Shown here: piece after piece, positions 34,752 to 43,024 of the stretch
Numbering within the stretch: the first letter of the stretch is position 1
Layout: each line of letters opens with the position of its first letter
Origin: Anaerolineales bacterium
Lineage (GTDB): Bacteria > Chloroflexota > Anaerolineae > Anaerolineales > UBA4823
Reading direction: 5' to 3'
Assembly: GCA_016932955.1 (NCBI GenBank)
Contig: JAFGBV010000245.1
Coordinates: 19,156-83,155, forward strand
Length of the DNA stretch: 64,000 nt
Made by a program: the position numbers and the translations under genes
The notes under the pieces: model-generated
Seen by the model: the letters and a program-made list of their open reading frames with translations, nothing else
Told to the model about the DNA's origin: nothing
Databases searched by the model: none

Positions 34752-36212
34752 TTGGATAAGGATCTTTCTTCCATTCAAGAAGCTCGTGATCTGATCACGA
34801 AGGCGCACGAAGCCTGGCAGATCTGGAGTCATGCCTCACAGGCCGAGGTTGATCGGGTCTGCAGCGCTATGGCTGAGGCGGGGCATCATGCAGCGGAGCG
34901 TTTAGGGCGCAGCGCCCAGGAAGAGACCGGTTTTGGTGTTGCTGCCCACAAGAAGCTCAAGAATGAATTTGCCACCCGTGTGGTCTGGGAGAGTATCCGC
35001 GATGTAAAGACCGTTGGCGTGATCCGCCACGACCCCGAGCACCGCCTGTATGAAATTGCCTGGCCAATGGGTGTGATCGCAGGGCTGGTTCCTTCCACAA
35101 ATCCGACCTCCACAACCCTTGATAAGGCGCTTATTTCCGTCAAGTCACGCAATGGGATCGTCTTCTCCCCCCATCCCTCCGCGGCACGCTGCACCTACGA
35201 TGCTGTCCAAACGATGGCAGCGGCAGCAGAAAGCGCTGGTGCTCCAGTCGGTTTGCTCAGCTGCATGCAGCAGATCTCGATGCCGGGCACGCAGGAACTG
35301 ATGACCCATAAGCATACCGCCCTTATCCTTGCAACAGGTGGCTCAGGGATGGTCAGAGCAGCCCATTCCACCGGTAAACCTGCCTATGGGGTAGGGCCTG
35401 GAAATGTGCCTGTTTATGTCGATCGCAGCGCAGATATCGAGCGCGCCGCACGGTACATTGTGGCATCGAAGGCATTTGATTATTCCACGATTTGCGCCAC
35501 CGAACAGGCTGTGATTGCCGATCGGCCGATCGCGCGCCAGTTGGCTGATCGGATGCAGGCGGAGGGGGCATATTTCACCAACCCTGCAGAGACGGATGCG
35601 TTGCGCCGGATTGTCTTCCATGCAGATGGCAGCATCAACACAGCCGTGGTGGCAAAATCTGCAGCTTACGTTGCAAGTTATGCAGGCTTTCAAGTCCCGC
35701 TAGCCACACGCATCCTGGTGACTCCGCTCACAAAGGTCGGTAAGCAAGAGCCCCTCTCGCATGAAAAGCTGACCACTGTGCTGAGCTGGTATGAGGCGCA
35801 TAATTGGGAAGAAGGCTGCGAGATCTCATTGGCTCTGATCAACACGGGCGGGCGCGGGCATACCCAGATCATCTACGCCAACGATGAGCGCGTGATCATG
35901 GCCTTTGGCTTAGAAAAGCCAGTTTTCCGTATCCTGGTCAACACCATGGGAACACTTGGCGCGATTGGCCTGACCACCGGCGTGATGCCTTCGCTCACTT
36001 TGGGATCGGGCGCAGTGGGCGGCTCCATCACCGGTGATAATGTCACCGCTTATCACCTGATCAACCTCAAGCGGCTGGCTTACGAGAAGATTGCACCGCC
36101 GCTGGAGGCATTTCATCCTGGCGAATCCCCTGCCGGTCCATCGCCCGAGGAAATCGAACGCATGGTGAAGCAGGTTATCAACGACATACTACAAAGTGAA
36201 AAGAAAGGATAA
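34752..36212 (+). CDS. CoA-acylating aldehyde dehydrogenase of the microcompartment
   Basis: A 486-residue aldehyde dehydrogenase of the EutE/PduP group. Catalytic Cys248 is in FDYSTICATEQAV; GVIAGLVPSTNPTSTT and GVGPGNVPVYVD belong to the cofactor region. It turns acetaldehyde, NAD+ and CoA into acetyl-CoA. The C-terminal residues 463-486 form an amphipathic helix (PEEIERMVKQVINDIL), an encapsulation-peptide type segment, separated by a Pro/Gly linker. The start is a TTG at 34752; no good ribosome site is seen, so it may depend on coupling to the shell gene upstream. Confidence 0.88.
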   Translation: MDKDLSSIQEARDLITKAHEAWQIWSHASQAEVDRVCSAMAEAGHHAAERLGRSAQEETGFGVAAHKKLKNEFATRVVWESIRDVKTVGVIRHDPEHRLYEIAWPMGVIAGLVPSTNPTSTTLDKALISVKSRNGIVFSPHPSAARCTYDAVQTMAAAAESAGAPVGLLSCMQQISMPGTQELMTHKHTALILATGGSGMVRAAHSTGKPAYGVGPGNVPVYVDRSADIERAARYIVASKAFDYSTICATEQAVIADRPIARQLADRMQAEGAYFTNPAETDALRRIVFHADGSINTAVVAKSAAYVASYAGFQVPLATRILVTPLTKVGKQEPLSHEKLTTVLSWYEAHNWEEGCEISLALINTGGRGHTQIIYANDERVIMAFGLEKPVFRILVNTMGTLGAIGLTTGVMPSLTLGSGAVGGSITGDNVTAYHLINLKRLAYEKIAPPLEAFHPGESPAGPSPEEIERMVKQVINDILQSEKKG

Positions 36213-36215
36213 AAC

Positions 36216-36554
36216 ATGGCTCTAGATACTGCATTGATCGCTCTGGGAATGGTTGAAACTCGCGGGTTGGTCGGCGCAATCGAAGCAGCCGACGCAATGG
36301 TCAAGGCTGCGAATGTTGTGCTGATTGGCTCAGAATATGTGGGCGGTGGTTACGTCACCGTGATGGTGCGCGGCGATGTCGGCGCCGTCAAGGCTGCCAC
36401 AGATGCCGGTGCAGCGGCTGCCAAACGGGTTAGCGAGGTGGTTTCGGTGCACGTGATTCCACGACCGCATTCAGAGGTTGAGATGATCCTGCCACAGCAT
36501 ACCAAAGGTGGCTTTGGCGGCAGAACATCAGCGGCAGAAGCGAAAGCAAAATAG
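36216..36554 (+). CDS. Microcompartment shell hexamer protein BMC-H
   Basis: A 112-residue BMC-domain protein: [20 protein letters not shown] at the start, the pore loop at residues 41-46 (YVGGGY) and the [14 protein letters not shown] segment. The pore lacks the serine of PduA; three glycines give an unobstructed opening. It is the only hexamer gene in the operon and would tile the facets. It starts four bases after the dehydrogenase stop. Confidence 0.92.
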   Translation: MALDTALIALGMVETRGLVGAIEAADAMVKAANVVLIGSEYVGGGYVTVMVRGDVGAVKAATDAGAAAAKRVSEVVSVHVIPRPHSEVEMILPQHTKGGFGGRTSAAEAKAK

Positions 36555-36557
36555 CGC

Positions 36558-37439
36558 ATGCCCCAGACTGCAGGAAGGAGTAAGCAGTCGCAGACCCGCC
36601 TGAACCTCGCCGAATACCTCGCCCAAGCTGAAGCGGCGATCCTGCCCAGGCATCTTTCTGAGCAATCACAACCAGTGAATATTGCGGCAGATGAGAAGCT
36701 ACGGGTGGGAGTGGATCTGGGAACAGCCTACCTGGTGCTCGCAGTGACCAACGAGAATGGCGCCGTGTTGGCAGGCGAATGGCAGTTTGCCGAGGTGGTG
36801 CGGGATGGCCTGGTGGTCGACTTCATTGGTGCCACAGATCTCTTACGCGGCATGAAAGACAGGCTCGAGCGGCGGATTGGAAGAGAACTGACCCACGCGG
36901 CCAGTGGATATCCTCCTGGTGTGCCACAGATAGAAGTACGGGCAACTGCACACGTGATCGAGGCTACTGGAATGGAATGCTCGGGGCTGATCGATGAACC
37001 GACCGCGGCCAATAATGTACTCTTGCTGCGTGAAGGCGCGATTGTTGATGTGGGCGGTGGCACAACCGGAATTGCTATTCTGCATAAGGGGCAGGTTATT
37101 TACTCTGCTGATGAGCCAACGGGCGGTACACATTTCTCGCTGGTGATTGCTGGCGCACTGGATATCAGCTTTTCAGAAGCCGAAGCGCTCAAAACAACAC
37201 TCAGTGAGCAACCCCGTTTGCTGCCGGTGGTGCGACCGGTAATGGAGAAAGTTGCCAGCATCATTGAACGGCACATCCGCGGCAGGAAGATCAGCATGAT
37301 CACCATGGTTGGCGGAAGTTCTGCTTTCTTAGGAATGGCAGATGTTGTGCAGGATTATCTTGGCATCCCCACCCAGGTGGTGTGCAATCCCCTGTTTGTT
37401 ACGCCGCTGGGGCTGGCTCTACATGATCCGGCCCAATGA
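36558..37439 (+). CDS. EutJ-like Hsp70-fold protein
   Basis: A 293-residue ASKHA ATPase of the EutJ family. VGVDLGTAYLVLAV is the first phosphate loop and VDVGGGTTGIAIL the second; GGSSAFLGM near the end is the adenosine motif. EutJ proteins occur in BMC loci and are thought to help assembly or fold the encapsulated enzymes, but the role is unproven. The start has no clear ribosome site and lies three bases after BMC-H, indicating coupling. Confidence 0.82.
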   Translation: MPQTAGRSKQSQTRLNLAEYLAQAEAAILPRHLSEQSQPVNIAADEKLRVGVDLGTAYLVLAVTNENGAVLAGEWQFAEVVRDGLVVDFIGATDLLRGMKDRLERRIGRELTHAASGYPPGVPQIEVRATAHVIEATGMECSGLIDEPTAANNVLLLREGAIVDVGGGTTGIAILHKGQVIYSADEPTGGTHFSLVIAGALDISFSEAEALKTTLSEQPRLLPVVRPVMEKVASIIERHIRGRKISMITMVGGSSAFLGMADVVQDYLGIPTQVVCNPLFVTPLGLALHDPAQ

Positions 37440-37470
37440 TGAGATGCAATCTATATTGGGAGAACAATTC

Positions 37471-38100
37471 ATGAGTGAGGCTTTTTCATTGCGCTGTTAT
37501 TGTTACCTAGATCGAATGCAACCGCAATACGCCGCCTTTGTGGGTACCGTCACGCAGGGTGACCTACCCACTGAGGGGATGGCAGCTCTTTACGTAGAAA
37601 TGGCGCCCGGCAATGAGGTTTTCCGCGTGGTTGATATTGCCGTGAAGGCCACCGAGGCCAGGCCCGGTGCGCAGATCGTTGAACGCGAGTTCGGCATGTT
37701 TGAAGTACATTCCTTGAGCCAAGCAGCGGTCTTAGAGGCAGGAGATGTAGTCCTTGCTCGCCTTGGTTTGCATGTTGAGGATCGCATCCGCCCCCAGGTA
37801 GTCTCCACCCAGGTGATCACCCGTATCGATCCATATCAGGCGCAACTGCTGAACCGTTTTCGCCGAGGCAGCATGCTTGTCCCTGGTGAAACCATGCTGG
37901 TTCTGGAGTGCGCCCCGGCGGCCTATATTAACTACGCCACCAACGAGGCAGAGAAGAAAGCCAGCATAAAAATCGTGCATGTCTCTTCTGTGGGGCGGTT
38001 TGGCCGCATGTGGCTTTCTGGCTCAGAGGCTGAAATCCTGACCGCCCGCGCAGCCGCCATTCAGGCTCTGGAAAGTCTGGGTGGGCAAGAAGGCGCATAA
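37471..38100 (+). CDS. Microcompartment shell trimer protein BMC-T
   Basis: A 209-residue tandem BMC protein. The second half has NEAEKKASIKIVHVSSVGRFG-type strand-helix pattern followed by a SGSEAEILTARAAAIQAL helix, and the first half (AAFVGTVTQGDLPTEGMAAL) is a diverged BMC domain. Such proteins form pseudohexameric trimers, often with a larger gated pore. The start is taken at 37471 because GGGAG lies eight bases upstream; the frame is open further but is then inside eutJ. Pore residues could not be mapped by eye. Confidence 0.75.
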   Translation: MSEAFSLRCYCYLDRMQPQYAAFVGTVTQGDLPTEGMAALYVEMAPGNEVFRVVDIAVKATEARPGAQIVEREFGMFEVHSLSQAAVLEAGDVVLARLGLHVEDRIRPQVVSTQVITRIDPYQAQLLNRFRRGSMLVPGETMLVLECAPAAYINYATNEAEKKASIKIVHVSSVGRFGRMWLSGSEAEILTARAAAIQALESLGGQEGA

Positions 38101-38124
38101 GACGGCGCGAAAATGGAGCAAGCT

Positions 38125-38526
38125 ATGCCAAAAGAATTTTATACCGAAAAAGATATCGAGGATCTGGTCAAGCGCGGCATTATGTCTCTAGACGTTAATG
38201 AAAATGTTGTGCTGACAGACCTGGCTTATGAAAAAGCCCGCCGCTTAGGGATGAGGCTGGTGAGTGATAGGCCAGAAAACCCTCCTGCTGCTCCGTCCCG
38301 GCCATACCTTTCCCAAAAATGGAACCAGCCCCATACCGGGCCAGAACCCAGCCCGTCAAGCCAAACCCAGCAGGAGCCAGCCCCTATCGCAGCTCCCCAG
38401 ACGAACGACCAGGACCTCCACCAGCGCATCCGTAATGCCGTCCTCAACCGTTTGGGGAACCAGATCGATTCCGATCTGTTGGATGTGATCATCCAACGCG
38501 TGCTCGACAACACAGGAGTGAAATAA
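38125..38526 (+). CDS. Uncharacterised microcompartment protein with terminal targeting helix
   Basis: A 133-residue protein with three parts. The N-terminal 48 residues (YTEKDIEDLVKRGI, then VLTDLAYEKARRLGMRL) are compact and helical. A Pro/Ser/Gln linker (residues about 50-95) contains no hydrophobic core. The C-terminus (residues 99-133, RIRNAVLNRLG and DLLDVIIQRVLDN) is an amphipathic helix of the encapsulation type. I recognise the design but not a function; it may be a cargo adaptor or scaffold. ATG 38125 has GGAG seven bases upstream, so it is preferred to 38113. Confidence 0.75.
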   Translation: MPKEFYTEKDIEDLVKRGIMSLDVNENVVLTDLAYEKARRLGMRLVSDRPENPPAAPSRPYLSQKWNQPHTGPEPSPSSQTQQEPAPIAAPQTNDQDLHQRIRNAVLNRLGNQIDSDLLDVIIQRVLDNTGVK

Positions 38527-38531
38527 ACATC

Positions 38532-38852
38532 ATGCTGTTCGGCAGGGTGAAAGGCACCGCCATCTGCACGATCAAATATCCTGGAACAGAGGGGGTGAAA
38601 CTATTGATTGTCCAACCACTCAACAAGAGACTGGAGCCCATCGGCGCGTTGCAGGTAGCAGCCGATGTGGTGCAGGCTGGCATCGGCGATCTGTGCGTGA
38701 TGGTGCGCTCGCGCGAGGCAGCCCTTGCAATGACCGATGTCAAATTTGTGCCAGTCGACCTGGCACTGATAGGAATTGTGGACGAACTGGCTGTCCAACC
38801 AGATGGAACATATGATCTGACCATGCGGCAGGGTTGGAACCAGTACACTTGA
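38532..38852 (+). CDS. Microcompartment shell pentamer protein BMC-P (copy 2)
   Basis: A 106-residue EutN/CcmL-family vertex protein: MLFGRVKGTAICTIKYPG, LLIVQPLN, VAADVVQAGIGDLCVMV. It differs from copies 1 and 3 in having a longer C-terminal extension (QGWNQYT). It starts five bases after the preceding gene. Confidence 0.88.
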   Translation: MLFGRVKGTAICTIKYPGTEGVKLLIVQPLNKRLEPIGALQVAADVVQAGIGDLCVMVRSREAALAMTDVKFVPVDLALIGIVDELAVQPDGTYDLTMRQGWNQYT

Positions 38853-38861
38853 GGCGCAGCC

Positions 38862-39134
38862 GTGATTCTAGGTAAAGTGATTGGAACTGTGGTGACCACC
38901 ATCAGCCACCGCGATTACAAGAACCGGCGGCTTCTGGTAGTGCAACCTTTAACCCTGGACAGAGAAGCCCCCGACGAGGATTTCATCGCCCTGGATAACA
39001 CGCAGGCTGGCATTGGCGATACGGTTCTGGTGAATCGGGAAGGAAATGGCGCCCGCCAAGCACTGAAGAATCCTGACGCCTGTGTGATCTCCGTCATTGT
39101 TGGCATTGTTGACTCAATCTTTATACAAAATTGA
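38862..39134 (+). CDS. Microcompartment shell pentamer protein BMC-P (copy 3)
   Basis: A 90-residue EutN/CcmL-family vertex protein starting at GTG 38862: MILGKVIGTVVTTISHRDY, LLVVQPLTLD, ALDNTQAGIGDTVLVNREGNGARQ. It is the last gene of the BMC operon; no terminator was recognised afterwards, where 45 bases separate it from a hydrolase remnant. Confidence 0.88.
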   Translation: MILGKVIGTVVTTISHRDYKNRRLLVVQPLTLDREAPDEDFIALDNTQAGIGDTVLVNREGNGARQALKNPDACVISVIVGIVDSIFIQN

Positions 39135-39179
39135 TCACGGGCGGTATCTGCACGATCCCATCCAGGGAGCAGAACATCG

Positions 39180-39521
39180 ATGATAAGCAACTCTGTTTGT
39201 CAAACAATTCGCCGCGCTGCCCCGCTAAGAGCCCAAGGCTGGCAGGATGTGGATATTCTGACCTATATGGCAGAAAAAAGCATCCCGGGTGCCAGCGTGG
39301 CTGTGGTCGATGGGGGTGAGATTGTGGAAGCAATAGGATTCGGCATCCTGGAAGCCGGTCAGGCTCACCCGGTCACCACCGAGACGCGCTTCCAGGCCGT
39401 TTTTTTCACTCAAATCAATGCTGGGCTTCAGTTCACTTTCGAGGATGGTAAATGCAGTGGCTTGCTGTTAAGGCAAAACGGCGAGGAGATACAGGCACTT
39501 AAATGCCCAGCAGCTTCTTAG
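39180..39521 (+). pseudogene. Serine hydrolase (class C beta-lactamase-like), internally deleted
   Basis: The 113-residue frame begins with about 60 residues typical of the N-terminus of beta-lactamase-family serine hydrolases (EKSIPGASVAVVDGGEIVEA, HPVTTETRFQA). It then jumps to FTFEDGKCSGLLLRQNGEE, the usual C-terminal strand of the same family. The catalytic SxxK and YxN motifs and roughly 300 residues between them are missing. The gene lies after the BMC operon but is not part of it. Its end overlaps the corrinoid gene by 23 bases. Confidence 0.6.
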
Positions 39522-40146
39522 CCTCATGCACTGCGCCAATGGCATCTTCCGAGTAGCCATCTGCCTCGATCCTCTGCACCCAGTCCCGCGTTACCGGCGC
39601 CCCACCTACCATCACCTTGACCTTATCGCGCAGCCCCTCAGCTTTCAGGGTTTCGATCACTTCGCGTTGCTTGACCATAGTGGTGGTCAACAAAGCACTC
39701 AGGCCAATGATATCTGCATCCACCTCGCGGGCTTTGCGAATAATTTTCTCTGTTGAAACATCCACGCCCAGATCGTAAACCTGGAATCCAGAGGAGGAAA
39801 GCATAGTTCCCACCAATGTTTTGCCAATTTCATGAATATCCCCTTCAACGGTAGCAAGCACGACTTTGCCGTAAACCTGGCGTTGGGTGCCACGCTTCTG
39901 CATTTCTGGTTCCAGAATGGCGATTGCTGCCTTCATGGCTTCGCCAGCCATCACCAGATCAGGCAAAAATGCATCACCACAGGCAAAGCTATCTCCCACC
40001 TGGTTCACCCCCACCACAAAACCTTTCGCAATGGCCTCCAATGGGTCAATCCCATCAGCAATTGCCTGTTGGGCCAGTTCTGCAGCCATATCTGCTTCAC
40101 CGTCAATGATGCTTTGCTTCATTTTCCCAAATAGTTCGTCAGACAT
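39499..40146 (-). CDS. Corrinoid (B12)-binding methyltransferase protein, orphan
   Basis: A 215-residue protein with an N-terminal four-helix cap (MSDELFGKMKQ...) and a cobalamin domain containing DIHEIGK, SALL and GGAP, the D-x-H-x-x-G/S-x-L/G-G signature. It is close to MtmC/MtbC/MttC corrinoid proteins that carry methyl groups between a substrate methyltransferase and a second methyltransferase. Neither partner lies in the window. Start 40146 is supported by AGGAGAAACTG. Confidence 0.85.
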   Translation of the reverse strand: MSDELFGKMKQSIIDGEADMAAELAQQAIADGIDPLEAIAKGFVVGVNQVGDSFACGDAFLPDLVMAGEAMKAAIAILEPEMQKRGTQRQVYGKVVLATVEGDIHEIGKTLVGTMLSSSGFQVYDLGVDVSTEKIIRKAREVDADIIGLSALLTTTMVKQREVIETLKAEGLRDKVKVMVGGAPVTRDWVQRIEADGYSEDAIGAVHEAKKLLGI

Positions 40147-40258
40147 CAGTTTCTCCTGGAACGGGAAGTAACATCTAAAGCACAATTATACCTGAGACCA
40201 TAAACCAGAGGGGAAGGAGCTTGCGCCCCGCAAAAAAGAGAATCTGGTAGGGAAGAAA

Positions 40259-40762
40259 TTAAGACTGCCGACCTTGCTGATACGGCCGCAGCGCAATCAG
40301 AATAACGACCACCGTAATAATGCCCAGCACAATCCCCCATTCTGTCGTCAGATTGATCTCAAAGGAAATCCCCACCAGGCCCAACACAAATCCCAAGCCA
40401 AGCACCCAACCCAAACGCCTGAGATGCCCTCGCACCAAAGGTTGTGAATGAGTATTGCCATTGACCCATTTCAACCTGACATAGAAAGCATCTAGATCCC
40501 AAAAAGCCAGCGCTGCCACCAGCGCTATCAGCATTACCAGCCGGGATAAACCCAGGAACATGCCGTAGACCGATCCCGCCATCAGTATCAGATAAAGCAG
40601 CGAACCGAGATTTGACACCTTGCGCAATCCCAGCCATCCTGAAACACCGAGCAATCCAAACAAGGCCGTACCAATCCAGGCCTCGCCAAGCCCATAGCCC
40701 AGAGCCAGTGCACCCGCAGCCAGCAGCAAACCGATCAGGCGTAAGCGAGCAACTCTATTCAT
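40259..40762 (-). CDS. Membrane protein at the end of the MoxR/DUF58 operon
   Basis: A 167-residue protein with about five hydrophobic segments and the loop WVNGNTHSQPLVRGHLRR. I do not recognise the family. The start overlaps the stop of the DUF58 gene by four bases, so it is the last member of the operon. The role is probably associated with the envelope functions of that operon, but nothing in the sequence proves it. Confidence 0.6.
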   Translation of the reverse strand: MNRVARLRLIGLLLAAGALALGYGLGEAWIGTALFGLLGVSGWLGLRKVSNLGSLLYLILMAGSVYGMFLGLSRLVMLIALVAALAFWDLDAFYVRLKWVNGNTHSQPLVRGHLRRLGWVLGLGFVLGLVGISFEINLTTEWGIVLGIITVVVILIALRPYQQGRQS

Positions 40763-42051
40763 TCTACATTAATCCTCAGATTGCGATGGAAAAAGGAGTG
40801 CTGCCCAATGGAAGCGCGGATCACCTGCTCAAACGGCTTCTCCACCTGCCAGTCCACAATCTGCACACCCAAACGGGATAATCTGCGGAAGAGCAAGGAG
40901 CGCTCCAATTGCGCTAACCGCAGGGCTTGTTGCACCTCAGGGAAATCGCTGTATGCCTGCCGTTCAAAATCCACCGGATCCGGGCTGACCAACATTACCT
41001 CATAACCATCTTTTCGCAAGCGTGCATAGACCGGATAATCCTGCACACCCAATGGGCTGATCATAACCAACTGCGAACGGGCTGGGAACAAGCGAGTGGG
41101 CAGATAATTTAGGCTATCCAGCGCAAAATTACTGCCCACTTCGGCTTTCACCAAAGCCCTTAAGATCAGCTGACGCTGGATTTTGCCATAGCCTGGGAAC
41201 ACCCTTTCCATCCCATAACCGTAAATCAGCAACGAGACACGGTGTCCATCTTGGAGAAACGTATCAGCTAACGCTGCTGTAGCAAGCACAGAATATTCAA
41301 ATAGGTTTTTTTCCCCAAGGGTCAGATTAGTCTGTTGACGAGCATCCAAAATCAACCCTACATCTGCGATACGCTCTTGCTCAAACTGGTTGGTAAATAA
41401 TCCAGGCGAATTGCGCGCAGAAACCTTCCAGTTGATACGGCGCAGCGAGTCACCCATCTGATATTCGCGCACGCCCCAAAAGCTCATTCCAGATCCCCCT
41501 GCCCGGGCTGGGATCGGCCCAGCAAAGCCACGAGTTTGTTGTGGTCGAATCGGGATGCGGCTCAGGCGTGGCACTTCCGGCACCGACTGAAACTCCCCCG
41601 GCGAGGCCAGGTTGATCCACTGCTCGAACAGTCCAAAATGATCACTCGATAACACCATCAGACCCTTGAAAGAATGTTTTCCTCGGGTGCAGTGCACCGT
41701 GTATTCATAAGATAGCGTTTCACCCTCCTTCAGGGATACAAATTTACGCGTATCGCCTTCACTGCACGCTAATTCCCGCGGCAGAACATCCTCAAAGTAT
41801 GCTTCATCCACAGCCGAGCCATCGTTCGTCAGCGTTAGAGCTACATTCACAGGCAAGCCTTGCTCAACCACATCTGCACTGATTACCCGTTTTGCACGCA
41901 ACTGTGCTTTGCCCGGAGCATATAGCATCGCTGCGCCCAGGTAAACCAGCAACGGGATAGCTAACGCTATTGCCTCTCCACTGAGGAACATCAGCCCAAA
42001 CAGGAAAATCCCAAACAGGCTGATTTGCAGGATCCAGAAACGCGTGCTCAT
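40759..42051 (-). CDS. DUF58 protein with two N-terminal membrane helices
   Basis: A 430-residue protein. It has two adjacent hydrophobic segments at the N-terminus (about 8-48), a beta-rich extracellular-type section, and a C-terminal DUF58 region including GDSLRRINWKVSARN and VGLILDARQQTN, which is VWA-like. DUF58 proteins accompany MoxR ATPases and are thought to act in protein-complex assembly or envelope maintenance. The gene begins seven bases after MoxR ends. Confidence 0.85.
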   Translation of the reverse strand: MSTRFWILQISLFGIFLFGLMFLSGEAIALAIPLLVYLGAAMLYAPGKAQLRAKRVISADVVEQGLPVNVALTLTNDGSAVDEAYFEDVLPRELACSEGDTRKFVSLKEGETLSYEYTVHCTRGKHSFKGLMVLSSDHFGLFEQWINLASPGEFQSVPEVPRLSRIPIRPQQTRGFAGPIPARAGGSGMSFWGVREYQMGDSLRRINWKVSARNSPGLFTNQFEQERIADVGLILDARQQTNLTLGEKNLFEYSVLATAALADTFLQDGHRVSLLIYGYGMERVFPGYGKIQRQLILRALVKAEVGSNFALDSLNYLPTRLFPARSQLVMISPLGVQDYPVYARLRKDGYEVMLVSPDPVDFERQAYSDFPEVQQALRLAQLERSLLFRRLSRLGVQIVDWQVEKPFEQVIRASIGQHSFFHRNLRINVE

Positions 42052-42058
42052 AAGAGGA

Positions 42059-43024
42059 TCAGATATTGTTGATCACCGGAACCGATACCGTATTGATGAT
42101 TTCTTTGATCACATCTTCGGCCGCTTTGCGAACTGCCCACAGATCTGGCTCGAGGATCAGGCGGTGAATGAGCACAGGCTCAGCAAAGCGTTTTACATCA
42201 TCTGGAATCACATAAGTACGACCTTGCATGGCAGCGTTGGCGCGCACCAATTTCAACAGCGCCAATGTACCGCGCGGGCTGGAGCCAACTGCTACCTGTC
42301 GGCTTTGTCTTGTTTTAGTCACCAAATTAACAATATAACGTTCAATGTCAAATTCGACATGCACTTCCTCTACAGCCTGGCGCATGGCGATCAGGCCCTC
42401 TGCATTCGTTACAGCACGTAAATCAAAGGCATCACTCTTACGTGCTCTACGCCGGCGCAGGATCTCGTGCTCTTCTTCTACACTCGGATAACCGATGGCG
42501 AGTTTCATGATAAAGCGATCCAGTTGTGCTTCTGGCAAGGGAAATGTGCCTTCATACTCAATAGGGTTCTGCGTGGCTATTACAATGAAGGGTTCATCGA
42601 GCTTCATTGTCTCCCCTTCAATGGTCACCTGATATTCCTGCATTGCCTCCAGCAAAGCCGATTGGGTGCGGGGGGAGGCGCGATTGATTTCATCGGCCAG
42701 GATGACATTGGCAAAGACTGGCCCCTTGCGCAGGGTAAACTGATTCTGCTCTCGGTCGTACACATACCCCCCAGTGATGTCGCCAGGCAGCAGGTCAGGG
42801 GTGAACTGGATGCGCTTGAATGACATTCCCAACGCAGTGGCAAAACTATTAGCGATCAGGGTTTTGGCTAGGCCGGGATAATCCTCCAGCAACACATGGC
42901 CACCGGGCGACAGCAATGCAGCCATGATCTTTTCCAGGATGATTCTTTTCCCAACGACCGCCTTCTCCACCTCATCAATTACAGCCTTCGATAGTTCTGC
43001 GACTTCAGATAATGCGATCATCAT
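42059..43024 (-). CDS. MoxR-family AAA+ ATPase
   Basis: A 321-residue AAA+ ATPase: Walker A region LLEDYPGLAKTLIA, Walker B and sensor segment FANVILADEINRASPRTQSALLEAMQE, and FIVIATQNPIEYEGTFPLPEAQLDRF, all characteristic of the MoxR branch. It is a chaperone-like motor that works with VWA/DUF58 partners. The start at 43024 follows AAGGAGATTGTGC; alternatives at 43030 and 43021 are possible. The start overlaps the preceding gene by 20 bases. Confidence 0.9.
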   Translation of the reverse strand: MMIALSEVAELSKAVIDEVEKAVVGKRIILEKIMAALLSPGGHVLLEDYPGLAKTLIANSFATALGMSFKRIQFTPDLLPGDITGGYVYDREQNQFTLRKGPVFANVILADEINRASPRTQSALLEAMQEYQVTIEGETMKLDEPFIVIATQNPIEYEGTFPLPEAQLDRFIMKLAIGYPSVEEEHEILRRRRARKSDAFDLRAVTNAEGLIAMRQAVEEVHVEFDIERYIVNLVTKTRQSRQVAVGSSPRGTLALLKLVRANAAMQGRTYVIPDDVKRFAEPVLIHRLILEPDLWAVRKAAEDVIKEIINTVSVPVINNI

